Part shown: one piece after another, positions 26,931-35,719 of the stretch
Position numbering within the stretch: position 1 is the stretch's first letter
Layout: every line of letters begins with the position of its first letter
NCBI GenBank assembly: GCA_029379215.1
Contig: JAQYWO010000031.1
Span: 1 to 47,507 of the forward strand
Origin: Rhizonema sp. PD37
Lineage (GTDB): Bacteria; Cyanobacteriota; Cyanobacteriia; Cyanobacteriales; Nostocaceae
Direction: 5' to 3'
Length of the DNA stretch: 47,507 bases
Notes under the pieces: generated by a model
Told to the model about the DNA's origin: nothing
Databases searched by the model: none
What the model saw: the letters and a program-made list of their open reading frames with translations, nothing else
Made by a program: the position numbers and the translations under genes

Positions 26931-27455
26931 ATGAACACTCAACAAGTCGAAAAAACGGTATATCGCATCCAGCCTGAAATTGTCATCTTAGATAGTGATG
27001 AGTTGATAATTTTATTAGCTCAGACTCAAGCTTATCCTACGAAACAAGGAGATACATCTGAAGTTATTTCCTGGCTAGAAGCTGGTAATGGGGCAATTCC
27101 CTTTGTCATGTTTGTCGATCTTGAAAAGATTCAAATTTTTAAGTGGGATAACTCTAACAGATCTGAACCAGTTTGCATTCTCAATACAGCTGAAGTGCTA
27201 AATCCTTATGGTCTTACACTTCCCGATCAATGGATGACTGGACGTCTGCTTGGCACCCTAGCTAAGTCGTGGTTGAGTGATTTAGGCTATCACTGGAAGC
27301 TTGAAAAACCACCAGCAGTAGAACAGATAATATCTATTGGTTTGTTACCACAGCTGAAAGATGGAACCACACAACCAGAAGTTGAAATTAGGATTGATAG
27401 TGTATTGAGATACATCGTTTTGAGATATTATCATCCACGTCTTGAAACTTTTTAA
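26931..27455 (+). CDS. PD-(D/E)XK-like protein with lost active site (cassette protein A1)
   Basis: The 174-residue protein is a clear paralogue of the protein at 28079: both share the pattern GAIPFVMFVDLEKIQIFKW, SEPVxxLNTAxVL, LGYHWKLEKPPA and IGLLPQLKDGTT. Where the paralogue has PD...IAEVKG, this one has PE...LLAQTQAYP, so both the catalytic Glu and Lys of a PD-(D/E)XK site are Gln. It is therefore probably a non-catalytic partner or binding subunit. It starts three bases after ispF and ends five bases before the PIN-like gene. No known named family was recognised; the fold call is by motif and secondary-structure feel. Confidence 0.7.
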   Translation: MNTQQVEKTVYRIQPEIVILDSDELIILLAQTQAYPTKQGDTSEVISWLEAGNGAIPFVMFVDLEKIQIFKWDNSNRSEPVCILNTAEVLNPYGLTLPDQWMTGRLLGTLAKSWLSDLGYHWKLEKPPAVEQIISIGLLPQLKDGTTQPEVEIRIDSVLRYIVLRYYHPRLETF

Positions 27456-27460
27456 TTTGC

Positions 27461-28060
27461 ATGATTTTGTACGTCGAAACTAATTTCGTTATGAGTATTG
27501 CTACAGGACGCGACTCTCAAGCTAATACTTTGTTGTCAAATACACCAGAATCAGTTCACATAGTGATGCCTAGTATTTGCTTCATGGAAGCATTATCAGC
27601 ATTAGAAGTCGATATTAAGTCCCGTAGACGCTTTCATAATGAACTTGAGATTCGGAGCGGTGATGCACAACGAAATTTAACTTCGCAGCACGCTCAATCT
27701 CTTCTTTCTCAGTTACAACAAGCTCAAACTGAAAATGATTTATTGTTAAGGGAGGTTCAAGCGAGTCTGTTTGCAGCATTAGATCAACTTGCTACAAAGG
27801 CTGAGAGAATAGAATTAACTACCGAGATGATTCAAGCAAGCTTAGAGATAAGTAATATAGATGAGCCGACAGATAGATTAATTCTTCACTGTATCCTAAA
27901 CCATGCTCGCTTACACCTCACCGAAGTTAAAGTTTTTCTCAGTGGGAATAGCAAAGACTTTGGCAAGCTTGAAGTTCAACAAGCTTTGCAAGATGTTGGG
28001 ATAAATCAATATTTTAGCAATACACAGACATTTTTAAACTGGTTACGATATAAGTCTTAG
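27461..28060 (+). CDS. PIN-like protein (cassette protein B1)
   Basis: The 199-residue protein starts MILYVETNFVMSIA, the first strand of a PIN-type nuclease fold but with Glu6 where Asp is usual. Glu43 (MPSICFMEAL), Asp138 (TDRLILHCIL) and NSKD (163-166, after the FLSG strand) complete a PIN-like acidic set. Between about 52 and 115 a long glutamine-rich helix pair, probably a coiled coil, is inserted. PIN proteins cleave RNA with bound Mg or Mn, often as toxins; with a Glu at position one the activity is unproven. It is translated directly after A1 (5-nt gap), and A2 follows after 18 nt. Confidence 0.72.
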   Translation: MILYVETNFVMSIATGRDSQANTLLSNTPESVHIVMPSICFMEALSALEVDIKSRRRFHNELEIRSGDAQRNLTSQHAQSLLSQLQQAQTENDLLLREVQASLFAALDQLATKAERIELTTEMIQASLEISNIDEPTDRLILHCILNHARLHLTEVKVFLSGNSKDFGKLEVQQALQDVGINQYFSNTQTFLNWLRYKS

Positions 28061-28078
28061 TCATCTGGAGAAAAATCA

Positions 28079-28597
28079 ATGGTTAGCAGTAGACAAACTA
28101 TAACTTGGTGGGAAGCTAGAGCGTTGCACTCTCTAAATTTAGAGGATATAGACAGTCCTGATTTTGTTGCTTTAGACAAGGATGAGCAAGTTGTTCTCAT
28201 AGCTGAAGTTAAAGGTTTTCCATTTAAAATTAATCAATACAAAGACAAAGAGTATGCTATTTTACGGTTAATTGATTACTTACAAGCAGCAAAAGCGGTT
28301 ATTCCCTTTGCTATGCTTGTCAATGTCGAAAATATTTTGGTTTTTCGATGGGATGGTAACAAGTTATCAGAACCAGTTCTTTGCCTTAATACTGCTGGTG
28401 TACTTAGTCATTACGATGCCGAATTTAGCAAAAAACAGATATATTCTCTTTATCTAACTGCGCTTATAGAGGCTTGGATACGTGACTTAGCCTATCATTG
28501 GAAGTGGGAGATACCACCAGCATCAAAAGAGTTTATACAAATAGGTTTACTACAGATGTTAGAAGATGGAACTACTCAAATGTCTTATGAATGGTGA
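28079..28597 (+). CDS. PD-(D/E)XK nuclease-like protein (cassette protein A2)
   Basis: The 172-residue protein carries the motif Pro27-Asp28 ... Glu43-Val-Lys45 (SPDFVALD, then VLIAEVKG), a canonical PD-(D/E)XK spacing and context, followed by YLQAAKAVIPFAMLVNVENI. It resembles domains that cut DNA or are used in nuclease-type defence, but no named family was recognised. GGAG lies eight bases before the ATG. It is a diverged copy of A1 with the catalytic residues kept, and is followed seven bases on by a second PIN-like gene. Function in the cell is unknown; DNA cleavage or nucleic-acid binding is inference. Confidence 0.72.
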   Translation: MVSSRQTITWWEARALHSLNLEDIDSPDFVALDKDEQVVLIAEVKGFPFKINQYKDKEYAILRLIDYLQAAKAVIPFAMLVNVENILVFRWDGNKLSEPVLCLNTAGVLSHYDAEFSKKQIYSLYLTALIEAWIRDLAYHWKWEIPPASKEFIQIGLLQMLEDGTTQMSYEW

Positions 28598-28603
28598 TAC
28601 TTA

Positions 28604-29200
28604 GTGATACTTTACATTGAAACTAATTTTCTCATGAGTATTGCTAAAGGTCAGGATTTACAAGCAGAATATTTACTAAAAAATACGCCAAACTCTGTGC
28701 GTTTAGCAATGCCTAGCCTTTGTTTTGCAGAGGCTTTAACAACATTAGAACAAGAGGGAAAATATAGTCGAGATTTTCTTAATAAGTTAGACATGCAGAT
28801 AAGTGAGGCAGAACGAGATAAAAGTTCAGAAAATGCTCGGTTACTATTTCTCCAGCTAGAGCAATCGAAAATCAGTTTTTTCGAGCGAATGAATGATATC
28901 AAAAAACGATTTGATGATTCTTTTAACAAGCTTTTTATTCTAGCAGAAATTATTGAATTAACTTCAGAAATTCTAGAGGAAAGTTCTATTATAAATCTGT
29001 TAGAAAAACATATTGTAGATAAATTTATTTTAGCTTGTATAATTTACCATGCACGCTTACATCCTAGTGAAAAAAAGATATTTTTAAGTAGTAATTCCAA
29101 AGAATTCGGTCAGCGGGAAGTTATAGACTTATTGCAAAATGCGGGTATTCGGTATTTCAATAAGACTCAGAACTTTCTTGGTTGGCTACAATCTCAGTAA
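28604..29200 (+). CDS. PIN-like protein (cassette protein B2)
   Basis: The 198-residue paralogue of B1 starts at a GTG. It has IETNFLMSIA with Glu6, Glu43 (CFAEAL), Asp139 (VDKFILACI) and NSKE (164-167). The four positions match B1 apart from the last acidic residue (Glu instead of Asp). As in B1, a long charged helix region (about 52-115) is inserted in the middle. Alignment by eye suggests roughly 40 percent identity to B1, so the duplication is not recent. It closes the A1-B1-A2-B2 run, and a 167-nt gap follows before the first lipoprotein gene. Confidence 0.72.
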   Translation: MILYIETNFLMSIAKGQDLQAEYLLKNTPNSVRLAMPSLCFAEALTTLEQEGKYSRDFLNKLDMQISEAERDKSSENARLLFLQLEQSKISFFERMNDIKKRFDDSFNKLFILAEIIELTSEILEESSIINLLEKHIVDKFILACIIYHARLHPSEKKIFLSSNSKEFGQREVIDLLQNAGIRYFNKTQNFLGWLQSQ

Positions 29201-29367
29201 TTCATTAACACTTCAGCGTTGAAAGGAATTTTGTAAATAGACTCCCGAACTGCCGGAAGAATAGCTCATTTACAGGGATTTTTATGTCAATATACATCCT
29301 GGCTGTTTTTGTTGGCACATTATTCATACAGATATCGTAAAATATTCAGCTAATTAACAGAGAATTT

Positions 29368-31158
29368 ATGACTGACACTATTACCAAAATTGTCCGACGG
29401 AGTTGGATTTGGGTTTTATTGGCTTTTTGGATTGCGATCGCTCTCACCGGCTGCAATCCCAGTCAGTATAAAGTCAAAGCGGCTCAAGTTCCGCAATTGG
29501 TGCTGACGACTCCAAGTGACCCGAAAACCTTTAACTACGCTTTGATTCAAGAGTCTCCCAATATTTCTGGTTTCACTTACGAAGCATTAGCTGCTGATAA
29601 CCCATTCACAAAGAAACTTGAACCAGCTTTAGCTGAATCTTGGGAAGTTTCCCCAGACAAATTACGATATATCTTTACCTTGCGAGAAGGATTGAAGTGG
29701 TCGGATGGGAAGCCATTAACTGTCGATGATGTCGTTTTTTCCTTCAATGATATCTACCTAAACAAGCGCATTCCTACCTATCCCCAAGATGGTCTCCACA
29801 TAGGAAAAACTCGAGCTTTTCCCAAAGTCAACAAACTTGACAATCGCCGAGTAGAATTTATTCTGCCAGAACCGTTTACGCCTTTCTTGCGATCAGTTGC
29901 CGGCGGGATAGCGATTCTACCAGAACACGCCTTGCGTCAAGCAGTGGAAACAAATCGATCTGATGGTCAGCCGCAGTTTCTCTCAACTTGGGGAACTGAT
30001 ACAGATCCTCAGAAAATAGTTGTTAATGGTCCTTATACCATTGAAAGCTATTCTACCAGCGAACGCGTAATATTTCGCCGCAATCCTTACTACTGGCGTA
30101 AAGATGCACAAGGCAAGGCACAACCTTATCTTGAACGTATTGTTTGGCAAATCGTAGAATCGCCTGAAACAACTGTAAGCCAGTTCCGTTCTGGAGGCTC
30201 AGATATCTTAGAACTTGGTCCCCAAAATTTTCAGCTACTCAAACACGAAGAAAAGCGAGGTAACTTTATCATCCAAAATGGCGGCCCTGAGTCTTCAACT
30301 AGTTTCATGACTTTTAATCTTAACAAAGGTCGTCGCAATGGAAAGCCTCTTGTCGATCCGATAAAGTCTCGCTGGTTTAATAACATTGCTTTTAGACAGG
30401 CAATAGCCTACGGTATTGATCGCCAAACTATAATTAACAACACTTTACGGGGATTGGGTGAAACTCAAAACTCTCCCATTTCTGTTCAAAGTCCTTATTA
30501 CCTTTCACCTAAAGAAGGGCTAAAAACCTATAACTACAATCCAGAAAAAGCGAAGCAACTTTTACTATCTGCAGGATTTAAATATAACAACAGTGGTCAA
30601 CTACTAGATGCAGATGGAAATAGAGTGCGTTTTACAATGATGCAGGCTGCTGGCGCGACAGCACCCACAATCACACCCAAAATTAAACGGGATCTCAGCG
30701 AAATCGGTATTACAGTCGATTTACAGTTTATAAACTTCAATATCATTGGAGAAAAAATTTCTAACACTCTCGATTGGGATTGTTGGTATGGAGCGATTAC
30801 TGGCGGTATTGAACCGTATGATGGGAACAATATTTGGTCTAGTGAAGGCAACTTCCACGTTTTCAACCAAAAACCGCCAAAGGGACAACCTCCAATCGAG
30901 GGATGGGAAGTTTCTGATTGGGAAAAGAAAATTGCGGCTCTCTACATTGACGGAGCAAGAGAATTTGACGAAGTTAAGCGCAAAGCTATTTACGCTGAAA
31001 CGCAACGTATCTCACAAGAATATCTGCCCTTTATTTATCTGTTCAATCCACTAAATTTTGCTGCAGTGCGTAATACCATTCAAGGAGTCAAGTTTAATTC
31101 CATTGGCAGTTCCACCTGGAACATATACGAAATTAAAGATACAAAAAACAAAGCTTAG
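29368..31158 (+). CDS. ABC transporter substrate-binding lipoprotein (SBP family 5), copy 1
   Basis: The 596-residue protein has a signal peptide with lipobox LTGC (Cys29) and the family 5 extracytoplasmic solute-binding pattern: EPALAESWEVSPDKLRY, LKWSDGKPLTVDDVVFSFND, NPYYWRKD and FRQAIAYGIDR. Family 5 proteins bind oligopeptides, dipeptides, nickel complexes, sugars or opines; the ligand cannot be read. It is the first of three tandem paralogues, and no permease or ATPase gene is in the window. The first 32 or so codons after the basic start are nearly identical in DNA to copy 2, unlike the mature domain. Confidence 0.92.
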   Translation: MTDTITKIVRRSWIWVLLAFWIAIALTGCNPSQYKVKAAQVPQLVLTTPSDPKTFNYALIQESPNISGFTYEALAADNPFTKKLEPALAESWEVSPDKLRYIFTLREGLKWSDGKPLTVDDVVFSFNDIYLNKRIPTYPQDGLHIGKTRAFPKVNKLDNRRVEFILPEPFTPFLRSVAGGIAILPEHALRQAVETNRSDGQPQFLSTWGTDTDPQKIVVNGPYTIESYSTSERVIFRRNPYYWRKDAQGKAQPYLERIVWQIVESPETTVSQFRSGGSDILELGPQNFQLLKHEEKRGNFIIQNGGPESSTSFMTFNLNKGRRNGKPLVDPIKSRWFNNIAFRQAIAYGIDRQTIINNTLRGLGETQNSPISVQSPYYLSPKEGLKTYNYNPEKAKQLLLSAGFKYNNSGQLLDADGNRVRFTMMQAAGATAPTITPKIKRDLSEIGITVDLQFINFNIIGEKISNTLDWDCWYGAITGGIEPYDGNNIWSSEGNFHVFNQKPPKGQPPIEGWEVSDWEKKIAALYIDGAREFDEVKRKAIYAETQRISQEYLPFIYLFNPLNFAAVRNTIQGVKFNSIGSSTWNIYEIKDTKNKA

Positions 31159-31214
31159 AATATTTAGCAACTTTTCAACAATCATTTTGTGTACAAATTA
31201 CTTAGGACTGCTGT

Positions 31215-33005
31215 ATGTATGCTGCTGACATTTATAGAAAAATTTTCCGCCAGAGTTGGATTTGGGTTTTGCTAGCTTTTTGGATTGCGATCGCACTCAC
31301 TGGCTGCAATCCCAGTCAGTATAAAGTCAAAGCGGCTCAAGTCCCGCAAATGGTAGATGACATTCTCAGTGACCCGAAAACTTTTAACTACCCTCTTAGC
31401 CAAGAGTTCCCAAATGTCTTTAGCCTAACAGCTCAGGGATTGACTTTTCAAAACCAACTTTCTGGGAAAGAGGAGCCAGCTTTGGCAGAATCCTGGCAAA
31501 TTTCTGATGACAAGTTAAAAATTACTTTTACCTTACGCCCAGATTTGAAATGGTCTGACGGTAAACCATTGACAGTAGATGATGTCGTATTTACTTACAA
31601 CGATGTTTACCTGAATAAAGCGATTCCTACTGATGCCAGAGATGTTTTGCGGGTAGGTGAAAGTCGTCAACTACCAACTGTGCGAAAGCTTGATGAGCGT
31701 CGGGTTGAGTTTACCACTCCAGAACCTTTTGCACCTTTTCTTAGTGTCACTGGATTGCCAATTCTACCTGCCCATGCTTTAAAAGAATCTGTAAACACGA
31801 AAGACAACGAGGGAAAGCCACTATTTCTCACAAAGTGGGGTGTCGATACTCCTCCTGACCAAATTGTTGTTAATGGTCCATACAAGATAGAGCGTTATGA
31901 TTCCAGTCAGCGCATAATATTCCGGCGTAACCCTTACTACTGGCGCAAAGGACCGCAAGGGCAGTCCCAGCCTTATATTGAACGCGTGGTTTGGGAAATT
32001 GTCGAAAATACAGATACTTCCTTGTTGCAATTTCGTTCCGGTGGGTTGGATACAGTAGATATTTCCCCTGAATACTTTTCTTTGCTGAAGTCACAAGAGA
32101 AGCAGGGTCATTTCAAAATTTACAATGGTGGCCCTACACCCTCAAAACTGTTTTTGATGTTTAATCTCAACAAAGGTCAAAGGAACGGAAAACCGCTAGT
32201 CAATCCAATAAAGTCTCGTTGGTTTAATACTGTGGAATTTCGGCAAGCTGTAGCCTATGCACTGGATCGTCAAACTATGATTAATAACATTTATCGTGGC
32301 TTGGGGACAGCGCAAAATTCGCCTATTGCAGAACAAAGCCCTTATTACTTTTCACCTAAACAAGGGCTAAAAGTTTACGACTACAATCTGACAAAAGCGA
32401 AGGAACTACTACTGAAAGCCGGATTTAAATACAATAGTAGCAATCAGTTAGTAGATGCTGATCTTAACCGTGTTCGCTTCTCTTTAGTTACGAATGCAGG
32501 GAATAAAATCCGTGAGGCAATGGGATCTCAAATTAAACAAGATTTGGGTAAAATTGGCATTCAAGTTGACTATAACGCCACTGCTTTCAATACTTTAATC
32601 GATAAGCTCTCTAACACTCTAGACTGGGAATCTGGTTTGATGGGTCTTACTGGTGGTTTAGAAGCAAATGATGGAGCAAATGTCTGGAATCCTCAAGGCG
32701 GATTGCATGTGTTTAATCAGAAACCCTCAGCAAGCCAAAAGCCAATTCAAGGCTGGGAGGCGGCTCCTTGGGAAGAGGAAATTGGTAAGCTTTATATTCA
32801 AGCTGCACGGGAGTTAGACGAGGCAAAACGTAAAGCGCTTTATGCAAAAACTCAGCAAATTACTCAAGAATATTTACCATTTATTCACATGATTGGTGAG
32901 TATTCTTTGTCGGCGGTACGCGATCGCTTTGAAGGGATTAAGTTTTCTGCTCTCGGCGGTCCATTGTGGAATATTTATGAAATCCAAGCAAAACTGGATA
33001 AGTAA
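31215..33005 (+). CDS. ABC transporter substrate-binding lipoprotein (SBP family 5), copy 2
   Basis: The 596-residue paralogue of copy 1 has the same lipobox LTGC (Cys31) and the same mature-domain landmarks (EPALAESWQISDDKLK, LKWSDGKPLTVDDVVFTYND, NPYYWRKG, FRQAVAYALDR). Its mature part differs widely from copy 1 in the loops expected to shape the ligand pocket, so the copies may bind different ligands. The gap to copy 1 is 56 nt and to copy 3 is 50 nt, consistent with one transcript. Inner-membrane lipoprotein facing the periplasm by analogy with the family. Confidence 0.92.
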   Translation: MYAADIYRKIFRQSWIWVLLAFWIAIALTGCNPSQYKVKAAQVPQMVDDILSDPKTFNYPLSQEFPNVFSLTAQGLTFQNQLSGKEEPALAESWQISDDKLKITFTLRPDLKWSDGKPLTVDDVVFTYNDVYLNKAIPTDARDVLRVGESRQLPTVRKLDERRVEFTTPEPFAPFLSVTGLPILPAHALKESVNTKDNEGKPLFLTKWGVDTPPDQIVVNGPYKIERYDSSQRIIFRRNPYYWRKGPQGQSQPYIERVVWEIVENTDTSLLQFRSGGLDTVDISPEYFSLLKSQEKQGHFKIYNGGPTPSKLFLMFNLNKGQRNGKPLVNPIKSRWFNTVEFRQAVAYALDRQTMINNIYRGLGTAQNSPIAEQSPYYFSPKQGLKVYDYNLTKAKELLLKAGFKYNSSNQLVDADLNRVRFSLVTNAGNKIREAMGSQIKQDLGKIGIQVDYNATAFNTLIDKLSNTLDWESGLMGLTGGLEANDGANVWNPQGGLHVFNQKPSASQKPIQGWEAAPWEEEIGKLYIQAARELDEAKRKALYAKTQQITQEYLPFIHMIGEYSLSAVRDRFEGIKFSALGGPLWNIYEIQAKLDK

Positions 33006-33055
33006 AAGGTGTCTGGTTTTTCAATTGCTAATGGCCTAATACGATTCCCAACCCC

Positions 33056-34870
33056 ATGATTTTTGCTTTTTCTTCCCGTCGCCGTTGGATCTCAATTCTA
33101 TCAACTTTAACTCTGTTACTGATTTGTCAGTTTACCCTCACCAATTGTAACCCAGGCAAATTCAAAACTGAGGCAGCACAGGTTTCTCAATGGGTGACGA
33201 GTAATATCGGCGATCCGAAGACGTTTAACTACGCTTTCAATCAAGAATTTCCTCATGTTTTTCTGTTTACGGCTGAAGGACTAACTACCCTGAACGCTAT
33301 TACGGGGAAATTTGAACCAGCTTTAGCAGAATCTTGGACAATTTCTGACGATAAAAAACATATAGTTTTTACCCTGAGAGAAGGTTTGAAATGGTCTGAT
33401 GGGGAACCTTTGACTACAGATGATGTAATCTTCACTTATGAAGATGTCATTTTTAACAAACAGATTCCCACAGATTGGAAAGACGGAGTAAAAATTGGTG
33501 CAAGTGGAGCTTTTCCCCAAATACGGAAAATAGACAACCGTCGAGTAGAGTTTATTCTTCCAGAACCTTTTGCACCTTTCCTTTTTGCGAATTCGGGAGG
33601 AGGGACAAGTTCAATTGGAATTTTGCCAAAACATGCTTTACTTAAATCTGTTAAAGCGAAAGATGCAAAGGGACATCCTCAGTTTTTATCAACTTGGAAA
33701 ACGGATACTAACCCTAATGAAATTGTCGTCAACGGTGCTTACAAAATAGAAAGTTATACTCCTAGTCAGCGGGTAGTATTTAGACGGAATCCTTACTATT
33801 GGCGCAAAGATAGTCAAGGAAATCAATTACCTTATGTTGAGCGAATTATTTGGCAAATTATTGAATCTACTGATACAATTGTCCTGCAATTTCGCTCTGG
33901 AGGTATGGATACAGTTCAAGTCTCTCCAGAGAATTTCTCTTTACTGAAGCGGGAGGAAAAAAGAGGAAAATTTAGGATATATAATGGAGGACCTGCATTT
34001 GGTCAGAATTTTATTTCCTTTAATCTTAATAAGGGTCATAGGAAAAATGGCAAACATGTAGTCGAGCAGATAAAATCTCGTTGGTTTAATAGCCTTGCTT
34101 TTAGACAAGCAGTTGCCTATGCAATCGATAGGAAAACAATGTTGAATAATGCCTTTAGGGGTATTGGTGTATTGCAAAATTCACCAATAGAAATTCAAAG
34201 CCCTTATAATATTACTCCCGAACAAGGTTTGAGAGTTTATGATTATAATTTAGAAAAAGCTAAAAAAATACTACTAAATGCAGGCTTTAAATATAATCCG
34301 AGAAACCAGTTAATAGATGCTGATGGAAATCTTGTACGTTTCAATCTAATTACTAATGCCGAAAATAAAACTCGCGTGTTAATGGGAGCGCAAATCAAGC
34401 AAGACCTAAGTAAGATTGGTATTCAAGTTGACTATAACCCAATTGCTTTCAACACCGTAGTCGATAGGCTTACTAACACTCTCGATTGGGAATGTTATCT
34501 TTTAGGATTTATTGGAAGTACAGAGCCAAATGATGGAGCGAATATTTGGTTACCTGAAGGAGGTTTGCATACATTTAATCAAAAACCACAAGCATCACAA
34601 GAACCTTTGATTGGTTGGGAGGTAGCAGATTGGGAGGCGGAAATTGGTCGTCTTTATACTAAAGGCGCACAGGAGTTAGACGAAGCGAAGCGCAAAGAAA
34701 TTTATGCGGAAACGCAATGTCTATCTCAAGAGTATTTGCCTTACATTTATTTGGTAGATGCTTTATCTTTGGTAGCAGTACGCGAGCGCATCCACAACGT
34801 CAAATTTTCTGCACTCGGTTCTCAAGCAGGAACGTTATGGAACAAGTTTGAACTGAAAGTGAGTAATTAA
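33056..34870 (+). CDS. ABC transporter substrate-binding lipoprotein (SBP family 5), copy 3
   Basis: The 604-residue protein is again family 5 (EPALAESWTISDDKK, LKWSDGEPLTTDDVIFTYED, NPYYWRKDSQG, FRQAVAYAIDR), with a signal peptide unlike those of copies 1 and 2. Its lipobox reads LTNC (Cys31), with Asn rather than Gly, Ala or Ser before the cysteine, which may affect processing. The gene is noticeably richer in A and T than copies 1 and 2. It lies 33 nt before the annotated larB start, so the two may be co-transcribed. Confidence 0.9.
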   Translation: MIFAFSSRRRWISILSTLTLLLICQFTLTNCNPGKFKTEAAQVSQWVTSNIGDPKTFNYAFNQEFPHVFLFTAEGLTTLNAITGKFEPALAESWTISDDKKHIVFTLREGLKWSDGEPLTTDDVIFTYEDVIFNKQIPTDWKDGVKIGASGAFPQIRKIDNRRVEFILPEPFAPFLFANSGGGTSSIGILPKHALLKSVKAKDAKGHPQFLSTWKTDTNPNEIVVNGAYKIESYTPSQRVVFRRNPYYWRKDSQGNQLPYVERIIWQIIESTDTIVLQFRSGGMDTVQVSPENFSLLKREEKRGKFRIYNGGPAFGQNFISFNLNKGHRKNGKHVVEQIKSRWFNSLAFRQAVAYAIDRKTMLNNAFRGIGVLQNSPIEIQSPYNITPEQGLRVYDYNLEKAKKILLNAGFKYNPRNQLIDADGNLVRFNLITNAENKTRVLMGAQIKQDLSKIGIQVDYNPIAFNTVVDRLTNTLDWECYLLGFIGSTEPNDGANIWLPEGGLHTFNQKPQASQEPLIGWEVADWEAEIGRLYTKGAQELDEAKRKEIYAETQCLSQEYLPYIYLVDALSLVAVRERIHNVKFSALGSQAGTLWNKFELKVSN

Positions 34871-34903
34871 CTTACTGAATAAATGATGAAGGACAAATCA
34901 CAA

Positions 34904-35719
34904 ATGACAGATGAGACTTTGCGATCGCTCTTAGAAGCCGTTGCCAATGGTAACGTGACTCCAGATGCAGCACAAGAAAAACTCAAACGCTTGACTTATG
35001 AACCTGTAGGCGATTTTGCCAAAATTGATCATCACCGAGCTTTGAGAACAGGTTTCCCAGAAGTTGTCTGGGGACTTGGCAAAACTCCCGATCAAATTGC
35101 TCAAATTATGGAGGTGATGCGCCACCATCACTCAGTTGTGATGGCAACCCGCATAGAACCAACAGTTTATGAAGTCCTAGAAACTAAAGTGAAAGGTTTG
35201 CGCTACTACTCAAGAGCGCGAATTTGTGCTATTGCTCCTCCTACCATTGAATCACGGCATCCCGGTGCGATCGCGATTCTGTCTGCGGGAACTGCTGATT
35301 TACCCATAGCTGAAGAAGCGGCTGTTACCGCAGAACTTTCTGGTTTCTGCGTACAGCGTCTTTGGGATGTCGGGGTTGCAGGTATTCACCGTTTGCTGAA
35401 TAACCGTCACGTTATTGAATCAGCATCTGTGTTAATTGTCGTCGCGGGAATGGAAGGCGCTTTACCCAGTGTCGTTGCAGGTTTGGCTGATTGTCCCGTC
35501 ATTGCTGTTCCTACCAGCATCGGTTACGGTGCCAGTTTTGGCGGGTTAGCACCCCTCTTGACAATGCTCAATTCTTGTGCTCCTGGTGTAGGTGTGGTGA
35601 ATATTGATAACGGCTTTGGTGCAGCAGTTTTGGCAGGGCAGATTTTACGAACAGCTGATCAGCTTTCAGATCTCAGTAGTCAGTCATCAGCAGATCTGAC
35701 TTATCAAGGTGCAGAGTAA
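34904..35719 (+). CDS. larB: pyridinium-3,5-biscarboxylate mononucleotide synthase LarB
   Basis: The 271-residue protein matches LarB: LLEAVANGNVTPDAAQEKL at the start, RTGFPEVVWGLGKTPDQI, then the AIR-carboxylase (PurE-like) C-terminal domain with AILSAGTADLPIAEEA, VVAGMEGALPSVVAGL and PTSIGYGASFGG. LarB carboxylates and hydrolyses nicotinic acid adenine dinucleotide in the first step of the nickel-pincer cofactor of lactate racemase-type enzymes. LarC, LarE and LarA are not in the window. The ATG at 34904 is preferred; an in-frame ATG at 34883 exists. It follows three substrate-binding proteins of a superfamily that includes nickel binders, which is suggestive but not proof of nickel uptake. 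Confidence 0.93.
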   Translation: MTDETLRSLLEAVANGNVTPDAAQEKLKRLTYEPVGDFAKIDHHRALRTGFPEVVWGLGKTPDQIAQIMEVMRHHHSVVMATRIEPTVYEVLETKVKGLRYYSRARICAIAPPTIESRHPGAIAILSAGTADLPIAEEAAVTAELSGFCVQRLWDVGVAGIHRLLNNRHVIESASVLIVVAGMEGALPSVVAGLADCPVIAVPTSIGYGASFGGLAPLLTMLNSCAPGVGVVNIDNGFGAAVLAGQILRTADQLSDLSSQSSADLTYQGAE

